Source: Minisyncoccota bacterium | Lineage (GTDB): Bacteria > Patescibacteriota > Minisyncoccia > Phycocordibacterales > UBA2100 | Reading direction: 5' to 3' | Assembly (NCBI GenBank): GCA_016763615.1 | Contig: JAESTJ010000013.1 | Coordinates: 1-9,680, forward strand | DNA length: 9,680 nt | In this document: piece by piece, positions 1 to 5,167 of the stretch | Layout: every line of letters starts with the position of its first letter | Position numbering within the stretch: the first letter of the stretch is position 1 | Made by a program: the position numbers and the translations under genes | Notes under the pieces: generated by a model | Seen by the model: only the letters and a program-made list of their open reading frames with translations | The model's database searches: none | Told to the model about the DNA's origin: nothing

Positions 1-1
1 A

Positions 2-286
2 AAAGATATAAAAAGGGTGATGGAAATAATTAAAGGACAAATAAAAATCATATTGAGTGAGGTGAAGAAACAGGGATTCAAAGAGTTTCGTACAGTAGTG
101 CTCACTGTTCGTTTTGAAGATTTCGTGACTAGAACCCGTAGTCTAACCTTAGAGAAAGCAATTCATACAGCACGAGAACTCGAGCTTAAGGCAACAAAGT
201 TGTTACTTCCTTTTTTCGAAACAAAAGAAAATCCTAGTAACAAAGCTATACGCCTCATTGGTATTCGGGTTGAAAAACTTCGTTGA
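2..286 (+). CDS. dinB: DNA polymerase IV (Y-family), C-terminal fragment
   Basis: This is the 3' end of a translesion DNA polymerase; the frame is open to the left edge, so the gene starts outside the window. The visible ~94 residues match the little-finger domain that grips the template-primer duplex beside the lesion. The strand FRTVVLTVRFEDF is followed by TRTRSLTL, a classic DinB little-finger signature, and the protein ends in the final strand IRLIGIRVEKL. The palm and fingers with the catalytic Asp/Glu residues lie upstream and cannot be checked. An in-frame GTG-ATG at 17-22 is internal to the domain and is not taken as a start. The stop is TGA. Two further DNA-repair genes (nth, mutY) follow within 4 kb, with membrane-protein genes in between. 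The family assignment is firm; polymerase IV rather than another Y-family member is the likeliest reading. Confidence 0.85.
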   Translation, partial: KDIKRVMEIIKGQIKIILSEVKKQGFKEFRTVVLTVRFEDFVTRTRSLTLEKAIHTARELELKATKLLLPFFETKENPSNKAIRLIGIRVEKLR

Positions 287-322
287 GTGCTGTTAATAAG
301 TAGCGTGCACACTTGGAGGTAC

Positions 323-331
323 TGATATACT
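323..331 (+). promoter_or_regulatory. Extended -10 promoter, predicted leaderless start
   Basis: TGATATACT carries the extended -10 dinucleotide TG, one spacer base and the hexamer TATACT (5/6 to consensus). It ends 6 nt before the ATG at 338, so the predicted +1 is the A of the start codon. No convincing -35 is seen, which extended -10 promoters tolerate. This predicts separate transcription of the membrane-protein genes from dinB. Confidence 0.45.
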
Positions 332-337
332 GCAAGT

Positions 338-838
338 ATGGATTGGTTCTCTGCGCTAACTATATCGCACATCATCGGAACGGTACTCGGTGTTGGTGGT
401 GCAACTTTTGCTGAAATAAATATCTTACGTGCCCTGAAGGATGGAAAAATAAGTTCGGATGAGTCTTATCTTATGCATGGAGTGTATTCCACAATACGTC
501 TTGGTTTTTTCATCTTACTTATCTCTGGTTTTGGTTTCCTCGTTTTCTTCAGACTAAATGGAATGGAGGCTGAGCTTTTTGAGCCAAAGTTATGGGCGAA
601 GATGACCATAATTGGTTTCCTTGGTCTCAATGCCATGCTACTACAAATTCGTGTTATTCCACTTATGTGGGGGAGCGCCATTTCCATTACATCTTGGTAC
701 GCAGCTCTGGTAATAGGGTCATTGCATGACATCCCATATTCATATTTCACCATTCTTGCTATATATGTTGTGGCGGTGACAATTTCATTTGCGATTTTAA
801 TGCGAATTCACAGGAGTATGATTAAACATTCCAAGTAA
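338..838 (+). CDS. Small multipass membrane protein, unknown function
   Basis: This 166-residue protein is almost wholly hydrophobic. About five membrane segments are visible, near residues 5-27, 53-71, 88-108, 113-130 and 134-155. The first helix has His11 followed by glycine-rich packing (GTVLGVGGATFAEI). A short charged loop (30-48) follows, then an aromatic/charged interface around residues 82-90 (EPKLWAKM). The tail is basic (MRIHRSMIKHSK), suggesting a cytosolic C-terminus by the positive-inside rule. I do not recognise a named family. The early His and GG-rich helix vaguely recall CopD/DUF2269-like membrane proteins, but this is not assignable from sequence alone. The ATG is chosen because the predicted -10 lies just upstream; a GGAGG at 315-319 is 18 nt away, too far to act as a ribosome binding site. 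A second membrane-protein gene starts 18 nt after its stop, so they are probably co-transcribed. Confidence 0.75.
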   Translation: MDWFSALTISHIIGTVLGVGGATFAEINILRALKDGKISSDESYLMHGVYSTIRLGFFILLISGFGFLVFFRLNGMEAELFEPKLWAKMTIIGFLGLNAMLLQIRVIPLMWGSAISITSWYAALVIGSLHDIPYSYFTILAIYVVAVTISFAILMRIHRSMIKHSK

Positions 839-856
839 CAAATAAAAGAATACCAT

Positions 857-1306
857 ATGACTCCACTACTAATTGTTACACTCGTATCACACATTCTTCT
901 TGGCATCGCTGCCATCGGGCTTGCTCATTTGGTACTTATGCAACTATTGCGAAAAGAAACTGCCTGGGGTTGGACAATAGGAATTGCTTCATGGTCAGTA
1001 TTTTTGTTTTTCGCTTCTTGGGCAACATCAGCATATTATTATGTAGTGTATTACGGGAGTTCAGTAAAACCCGTGATCAAAGCGGGTAACTACGCATGGG
1101 CACATACCATCTTTATGGAAGGAAAGGAGCACGTCTTTTTGATAATACCCTTTCTTGCTCTTACCGTTACTCTTGCGTTGCATGTGTTAAAAAAGAATCC
1201 AGACCCACGCTTGAAATTTGCAGTTACGCTATTGGCATCGACATTAGTTATACTAGGTCTGTTTGTGGCTATTTCAGGGATAATAGTATCAGGAGCAGCA
1301 CAATAA
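857..1306 (+). CDS. Four-helix membrane protein with interfacial histidines
   Basis: This 149-residue protein has about four hydrophobic segments, near residues 4-30, 38-62, 92-111 and 119-145. His residues sit at or inside membrane boundaries: His12 and His24 in helix 1, His83 and His92 flanking the motif AWAHTIFMEGKEH before helix 3, and His109 at the end of helix 3. A Tyr-rich stretch (YYYVVYYG, 60-67) follows helix 2. Paired histidines in a four-helix membrane bundle could bind haem or metal, but there is no CXXCH or other diagnostic motif, so this is a guess. The gene starts 18 nt after the previous stop, in the same orientation, with no clear Shine-Dalgarno, and is probably the second gene of that transcript. 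Its TAA stop is followed at once by the long inverted repeat at 1307-1432. Family not recognised. Confidence 0.75.
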   Translation: MTPLLIVTLVSHILLGIAAIGLAHLVLMQLLRKETAWGWTIGIASWSVFLFFASWATSAYYYVVYYGSSVKPVIKAGNYAWAHTIFMEGKEHVFLIIPFLALTVTLALHVLKKNPDPRLKFAVTLLASTLVILGLFVAISGIIVSGAAQ

Positions 1307-1432
1307 TTATGAATTACTCGCTTGGCACATTTCGTTGTCACTTCGCAAAAAATTTTATTCACCATATCGATAATATGTTTCATTCAATTTTTTACTCGCG
1401 CCTAGAACTGTACACAAGTGTGTAATTCATAA
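1307..1432. repeat. Long imperfect inverted repeat with central hairpin
   Basis: This 126-nt interval fills nearly the whole gap between two membrane-protein genes. The outer arms TTATGAATTACTCGCTTG (1307-1324) and CAAGTGTGTAATTCATAA (1415-1432) pair over 18 positions with one mismatch and one G-T pair; the outermost 11 bp are perfect. Inside them AAAAAATT (1347-1354) pairs with AATTTTTT (1386-1393), CGC (1344-1346) can pair with GCG (1398-1400), and CATAT/ATATG (1363-1377) closes a 5-nt loop. The nesting suggests one extended stem-loop. It may be a structured RNA, a 3'-end processing or termination signal, or a MITE-like element. No target-site duplication is evident, as the bases outside the arms do not repeat. 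Confidence 0.6.
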
Positions 1433-1435
1433 GAT
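1430..1435 (+). promoter_or_regulatory. Possible weak -10 element for the 1442 gene
   Basis: TAAGAT (4/6 to TATAAT, conserving TA and AT) ends 6 nt before the ATG at 1442, the same spacing as the stronger -10 boxes in this window. It overlaps the right arm of the inverted repeat, so folding and promoter use could compete. Weak on its own. Confidence 0.2.
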
Positions 1436-1441
1436 AATCGT

Positions 1442-1765
1442 ATGAAAAAAAATATAAAATTACGAGATGTGAGAGCAGTTGCAGAAGCAACCGCTGCTGT
1501 AGCGATTCTTGTTGCCGTACTCACCATTACGGGTGAGTTGTGGCATCCACTCAAAGACACTCTCAAAACCATATTTACGCATCACTGGTTAGGTAAGGGA
1601 GCGCTTTCAATTGCGGTGTTTGCACTTGTGTATTGGTTGCGGAAAGATGTACCAGCACGAAACGGAGCAACGGTGCACGCTCTATACCTAGCTGTTATAG
1701 CAAGTTTCGCAGCGACGGCTGCGATGCTTATCTTTTTTGTGATTCATTTTTTGCATTTGGTATAA
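1442..1765 (+). CDS. Three-helix membrane protein, unknown function
   Basis: This 107-residue protein begins with a basic stretch (MKKNIKLRDVR), pointing to a cytosolic N-terminus. It has three hydrophobic segments near residues 15-31, 51-66 and 81-104. The first loop carries ELWHPLKDTLKTIFTHHWLGKG (32-53), with His35, His47 and His48 next to aromatic residues. Two more histidines (102, 105) end the last helix (FFVIHFLHLV). Like its upstream neighbour, it places histidines at membrane boundaries, so the three small membrane proteins may work together; that is inference from proximity and style. I do not recognise a family. It lies downstream of the 1307-1432 inverted repeat and has no Shine-Dalgarno. 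Its last codons, GTA TAA followed by T, form the -10 box of nth. Start chosen at the first ATG, which leaves a sensible basic N-terminus before helix 1. Confidence 0.7.
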   Translation: MKKNIKLRDVRAVAEATAAVAILVAVLTITGELWHPLKDTLKTIFTHHWLGKGALSIAVFALVYWLRKDVPARNGATVHALYLAVIASFAATAAMLIFFVIHFLHLV

Positions 1766-1766
1766 T
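1737..1766 (+). promoter_or_regulatory. nth promoter, -10 built from the upstream stop codon
   Basis: TTGTGA (1737-1742, 4/6 to the -35 consensus), an 18-bp spacer and a perfect TATAAT (1761-1766). The -10 uses the last two bases of the final Val codon (GTA), the TAA stop and the next T of the preceding membrane-protein gene. The ATG of nth lies 6 nt past the hexamer, so the predicted +1 is the start codon itself and the mRNA would be leaderless. No Shine-Dalgarno is present. Confidence 0.6.
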
Positions 1767-1772
1767 TGATTC

Positions 1773-2444
1773 ATGCAAACTCCCAGAAAAACAAAAGAGC
1801 GTCAGAAACGGGCGCTTGTACTTATTGCAGTTCTTAAAAAAAGGTATCCTAAACCAAAGAGTGAACTTACACATACAACACCATTTCAGTTTGTAGTAGC
1901 AGTGATGATGAGTGCACAGTGTACCGATAAAAAAGTGAACGAAGCGACAGACATTATTTTCAAAAAATATAAAACACCAAAAGATTTTGCTTCGGTTAAG
2001 CCAACAACATTGCAGAAAGAAATCTCGACTATTCCTTTTTTTCGTAACAAAGCAAAAAATATCGTTGGGGCCGCTAAACTCTTGGAGAAGAAGCATTCAG
2101 GAAAAATACCCAAAACTATTGAAGAACTTATAGAACTCCCTGGAGTAGCGTATAAAACGGCAAATGTGGTTCTTGGAGAAGTGTATGGAGTGTGGGAGGG
2201 AATAGCGACCGATACGCACGTACGGCGATTCGCGTTGCGTTTTGATTTGACCGACAACACTGACCTAACAAAGATATCGAAAGATTTAGAAACCCTTATT
2301 CCCAAAAAGGATTGGAAGTATGTAAATAACGGTTTTGTGTTGTATGGTCGTTATGTTTGTCCAGCTCGCCAACATGACTGTGAAGAACATCCACTAACAA
2401 AAAAATGGCCACCTGCTGCAACTCGGTGGCCCAAAGCAAAATGA
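1773..2444 (+). CDS. nth: Endonuclease III homologue with altered Fe-S cysteine motif
   Basis: This 223-residue HhH-GPD glycosylase/AP lyase excises oxidised pyrimidines and nicks the strand in base excision repair. The N-terminal half has SAQCTDKKVN (47-56), matching the conserved SAQATD region. The helix-hairpin-helix LPGVAYKTANVVL (122-134) holds the Schiff-base Lys128. Asp147 in ATDTHVRR is the second catalytic residue. Length and both active-site residues are normal for the family. The C-terminal [4Fe-4S] motif is not. Family spacing is C-x6-C-x2-C-x5-C; here the register is exact but reads Cys196-x6-Cys203-x2-His206-x5-Trp212. The cluster is therefore probably absent or differently ligated. 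The tail ends in a basic, proline/tryptophan-rich stretch. Transcription probably starts at the ATG. The HAD phosphatase gene begins 25 nt after the TGA stop. Confidence 0.9.
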   Translation: MQTPRKTKERQKRALVLIAVLKKRYPKPKSELTHTTPFQFVVAVMMSAQCTDKKVNEATDIIFKKYKTPKDFASVKPTTLQKEISTIPFFRNKAKNIVGAAKLLEKKHSGKIPKTIEELIELPGVAYKTANVVLGEVYGVWEGIATDTHVRRFALRFDLTDNTDLTKISKDLETLIPKKDWKYVNNGFVLYGRYVCPARQHDCEEHPLTKKWPPAATRWPKAK

Positions 2445-2457
2445 AGAGTAAGTAAGG

Positions 2458-2463
2458 TATTAT
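2458..2463 (+). promoter_or_regulatory. -10 element for the HAD phosphatase gene
   Basis: TATTAT (5/6 to consensus) ends 6 nt before the ATG at 2470, the same geometry as at 338 and 1773, predicting a leaderless transcript. No convincing -35 is visible. An AAGG at 2454-2457 is 12 nt from the ATG and would be a poorly spaced ribosome binding site if the gene is instead read from an nth transcript. Confidence 0.35.
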
Positions 2464-2469
2464 GGTGAT

Positions 2470-3165
2470 ATGAAAGATGCGCAGAAAAAAGTTGCAGTGT
2501 TTGATGTTGATGGAACAATTTTCCGCTCCAGTCTTTTAATTAAACTTGTAGAAAGTATGGTTCGTGAAGGACTTCTACCAAAGAGTGCTGAAAAGTATTA
2601 TGAAAAAGCGCATAAGAAGTGGCTTGATCGAGAGGGTGGCTACGCTGAGTACATTGCAGCAATGGTCGAGGCCTTCTATAAGCACATTAAGGGTGTACAC
2701 TATTCCGATTTTATTGAAATATCAAAGGGTATTGTCGCCAATGAAGGAAATCATACCTATAGGTATACGCGTGATTTGATTAAGAGGCTCAAAAAAGAAG
2801 GATATTTTTTATTGGCTGTCTCACATTCACCTAAAACAATCTTAGACCAATTTTGTCCACGACTAGGGTTCGATAAAACATATGGGATGATGTATGAAAT
2901 TGGTCCAGAGGATAGGCTCACTGGTGAAATAACTGACAAACATCTCATTCTTAACAAAGCATATATTGTTAAGAGAGCTGTTGAGAAGGAAAATTTGACA
3001 CTTAAAGATTCAATTGGAGTAGGGGATACTGAAGGAGATATATCCTTTCTTGAGCTGGTAGATACTCCTATTTGTTTCAACCCAAATTCAAATTTATATA
3101 GGCACGCAAAGCTCAACAATTGGGACGTTGTAGTGGAGCGAAAAGACGTTATATATGAAATCTAA
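2470..3165 (+). CDS. HAD-superfamily phosphatase (HAD-IB, SerB-like)
   Basis: This 231-residue soluble hydrolase is predicted to remove phosphate from a small metabolite through an aspartyl-phosphate intermediate. Motif I is FDVDGT (11-16), with nucleophile Asp12 and acid/base Asp14. Motif II is Ser118 in LLAVSHSP. Motif III is likely Lys163 or Lys168 in LNKAYIVKRA. Motif IV is GDTEGD (185-190), binding Mg2+. The helical insertion between motifs I and II (residues ~20-100) is the C1 cap typical of phosphoserine phosphatase-like HAD-IB enzymes. CFNPN (202-206) is also typical of the group. The substrate cannot be read from the sequence; phosphoserine is possible, but nothing nearby is a serine-pathway gene. 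The last 11 nt overlap the start of the mutY-like gene (the sequence at 3155 reads ATGAAATCTAA), suggesting translational coupling. The DNA-repair neighbours do not themselves imply a nucleotide substrate. Confidence 0.85.
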   Translation: MKDAQKKVAVFDVDGTIFRSSLLIKLVESMVREGLLPKSAEKYYEKAHKKWLDREGGYAEYIAAMVEAFYKHIKGVHYSDFIEISKGIVANEGNHTYRYTRDLIKRLKKEGYFLLAVSHSPKTILDQFCPRLGFDKTYGMMYEIGPEDRLTGEITDKHLILNKAYIVKRAVEKENLTLKDSIGVGDTEGDISFLELVDTPICFNPNSNLYRHAKLNNWDVVVERKDVIYEI

Positions 3166-3967
3166 TATCCGTATATTTCGTAAAAAAATCCTACGTTTTT
3201 ATAAAGAAAATGGTCGTCATGGTTTACCATGGCGTAAAACGCATAATCCATACAAAATCCTTGTTTCAGAGATAATGTTGCAGCAAACACAGGTGGATCG
3301 TGTGATTCCTAAATACAAAGCTTTCCTAGAAGCGTTTCCAACTGTGCAGAAATTAGCAAACGCCAAACTCTCGCATGTTCTTTTATTGTGGAGCGGACTT
3401 GGTTACAATCGACGTGCTCGAATGCTACACGATGCCGCAAAGCAAGTGGTTTTTGAACATAGTGGACACTTTCCAAAAGATATCACAGAGCTTTTAAAGT
3501 TACCTGGTGTTGGTTCATACACTGCTCGTGCAATAGTAACCTTCGCCTATAATGAGCCAGTAGTAATGATTGAAACTAATATTCGCAGCGTTTTCATCCA
3601 TGAGTTTTTTGGAAATGTGATAGCAGTTGATGATACAAAGATAGTGCCATTAATTGAGGCCTCATCAGTAAAAGAGAGGGATTCTCGGCGCTGGTATGCT
3701 GCGTTAATGGATTACGGATCCTACTTGAAAAAAGAATACCCAAATCCAAGTCGGAAAAGTAAACATCATTCAAAACAATCAAAATTCAGAGGTTCATTAC
3801 GTGAAGTTCGTGGGGATGTATTGAAAATATTGCTTAATGGAAATAGGACTGTGAAAGACTTGGTAAAAGAATCTGGATTTACCTCAGAAAAAATAGAAGA
3901 AGCTCTTGGCGGACTCTGCTCTGATGGGTTAACTCAGAAAACCAAGCGGGGATGGGGAGTTATTTAG
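3155..3967 (+). CDS. mutY: MutY-like adenine glycosylase, no Fe-S cluster or Nudix-like domain
   Basis: This 270-residue HhH-GPD glycosylase resembles MutY, which removes adenine mispaired with 8-oxoguanine. LPWRKTHNPYKILVSEIMLQQTQV (24-47) is a strong MutY signature and contains the proton-donating Glu39. The hairpin LPGVGSYTA (116-124) has Tyr122 at the position of the Nth lysine, as in a monofunctional glycosylase. Three departures stand out. The motif normally read as LDGNV, with the catalytic Asp, is IETNI (139-143), placing Glu140 there. The [4Fe-4S] segment has no cysteines at all; it is replaced by a basic stretch, NPSRKSKHHSKQSK (197-210), and the only Cys in the protein is Cys255. 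The protein is also ~80 residues shorter than E. coli MutY and lacks the 8-oxoG-sensing Nudix-like domain; residues ~219-270 look like a small winged helix. Substrate specificity is therefore uncertain (A/oxoG, or T/G as in Mig-type enzymes). The start overlaps the phosphatase stop. Confidence 0.85.
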   Translation: MKSNIRIFRKKILRFYKENGRHGLPWRKTHNPYKILVSEIMLQQTQVDRVIPKYKAFLEAFPTVQKLANAKLSHVLLLWSGLGYNRRARMLHDAAKQVVFEHSGHFPKDITELLKLPGVGSYTARAIVTFAYNEPVVMIETNIRSVFIHEFFGNVIAVDDTKIVPLIEASSVKERDSRRWYAALMDYGSYLKKEYPNPSRKSKHHSKQSKFRGSLREVRGDVLKILLNGNRTVKDLVKESGFTSEKIEEALGGLCSDGLTQKTKRGWGVI

Positions 3968-5153
3968 TGTCTTTTAAAGCGGAGGCAAATAATACCCCAC
4001 TTGCCATTACTACTGCAGTTGCGAGGAAGATAAATTTAAGAGGCATAAAAAACAAAACTATTGTCCCAAATAGAGGGCTCACAATGTATGCAAGAGGGTA
4101 GAGCATGCGAAATGCACTGACGTCATCTGTGTCATCTGCATTAACTTGCTTAAAGAAATATCCTTCTGTTGAAACTTCTATCATTGCAGCTCCAACGCGC
4201 GTTGCAAACATAATTCCTGCCCACACAACAATTGACGTGGTTGTAAGAAAAGAAAGTGATGCGGTTGTTAGGGCGATGACAGCAAATCCAAGTATGAGAA
4301 CTTCCTTCTCTCCCCAAAGAGAATCCTCTAATTTTCCAAGAGGAATCTCAAGTAATACGAATGCAAGAGTTGCAACTGCAATGATGATACCAATACTAGA
4401 AAGAGGCATACCTAATGTACCGTGAATATATAGAGGGAAATAAATAACCATCATTCCGTAAAAGAAACGCAGGAGAAACGATGCAGTAAAAATATTTCGC
4501 AGATTCTTGTTTCTAGCAAGTGATTTTGCGAATTTAGGTATATTGAGTTGTATATATTTCGGGTCACGGAAACGTTCAAGCTGCGAAGCTGCAAGGAATA
4601 TAAATGGAACAAATATAAGAGTAGCAACAGCGAAAAGACGCTCAAAATGTTCACCTGCGACAATAAAACCCCCGATAAGAGGAGCACCAATCCAGGCAAA
4701 GCTTCCGATGGTTAGAAAAATCCCACGTATACCGCTCGTGTTTGAGTCACCCCGCGAAGATCCCTCTAGGAAGATATCCAGTGAGAATGCTATAAGTGTA
4801 GGGATTATAAATGCAATAAGAAATAACGCAAAAAGCAAAGTTAAATCTTTAACAAACACAAAACCAAGGAATGCAAGTAATTCAATCAGTCCTAGTACTA
4901 ACAGATTAGTATAATTTCCGTATTTTTTAAGCAGACGTGGAGCAAAGGCAATAGAGGCAAGAGTAAGTATCGAGCCAACAGCGTACAAAAGCCCTATGAA
5001 TTCCTGTGGGAAACCACGATTAATGAGAAAAAGCGACATGTAGTACGCTACAAATGCCAGGTGAAGTGAGAAGAAAAAGTTTAATGCATAGAGTGCGTGG
5101 CGCGATTGTGCTGCCAGAGCTTTGGCACGTCGTCGTTTACCGTGAATAATCAT
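3960..5153 (-). CDS. Major facilitator superfamily transporter
   Basis: This 397-residue polytopic protein with about 12 membrane segments is an MFS-type secondary carrier. The basic N-terminus (GKRRRAKALAAQSR) faces the cytosol. The loop after helix 2, APRLLKKYGNY (~71-81), and its counterpart between helices 8 and 9, LGKLEDSLWGEKE (~273-285), sit where the two MFS motif-A repeats are expected. A long central loop (~192-218) joins the two six-helix halves. Acidic residues within helices, such as Asp and Glu in LDIFLEG (~125) and the Glu of LLEIPLG (~270), could take part in proton coupling. The substrate cannot be predicted; no resistance- or sugar-specific motif is recognisable. The start lies 9 nt after the RNase J stop. 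The 3' end overlaps the mutY 3' end on the other strand by 8 nt, leaving no room for a conventional terminator between them. Confidence 0.85.
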   Translation of the reverse strand: MIIHGKRRRAKALAAQSRHALYALNFFFSLHLAFVAYYMSLFLINRGFPQEFIGLLYAVGSILTLASIAFAPRLLKKYGNYTNLLVLGLIELLAFLGFVFVKDLTLLFALFLIAFIIPTLIAFSLDIFLEGSSRGDSNTSGIRGIFLTIGSFAWIGAPLIGGFIVAGEHFERLFAVATLIFVPFIFLAASQLERFRDPKYIQLNIPKFAKSLARNKNLRNIFTASFLLRFFYGMMVIYFPLYIHGTLGMPLSSIGIIIAVATLAFVLLEIPLGKLEDSLWGEKEVLILGFAVIALTTASLSFLTTTSIVVWAGIMFATRVGAAMIEVSTEGYFFKQVNADDTDDVSAFRMLYPLAYIVSPLFGTIVLFFMPLKFIFLATAVVMASGVLFASALKDTK

Positions 5154-5161
5154 TACTGATT

Positions 5162-5167
5162 ATTATA
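5162..5167 (-). promoter_or_regulatory. MFS gene -10 element embedded in the RNase J stop
   Basis: On the minus strand this is a perfect TATAAT made from the end of the last RNase J Val codon (GTA), its TAA stop and the next T. The MFS ATG begins 8 nt further on, so the predicted +1 falls at or 1 nt before the start codon. It repeats the layout of the nth promoter. No good -35 is visible. A GGAG just upstream is 14 nt from the ATG, too far for a normal ribosome binding site. Confidence 0.4.

Noticed and set aside
284..286. Recoded UGA (Gly), as in some candidate-phyla lineages
   Set aside because: dinB ends exactly at its last conserved strand with TGA, nth also ends at TGA, and Trp is written TGG, so the standard bacterial code fits.
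315..319. GGAGG as the ribosome binding site for the gene at 338
   Set aside because: It lies 18 nt from the ATG, beyond productive spacing, and a predicted -10 element sits between it and the start.
1096..1425. Open frame of 109 codons overlapping the 857-1306 gene and the repeat
   Set aside because: It is out of frame with a well-behaved membrane protein and its composition looks random. Its end inside the inverted repeat gives no support.
1307..1432. An insertion sequence
   Set aside because: There is no transposase reading frame and no flanking direct repeat; only the inverted-repeat structure is supported.
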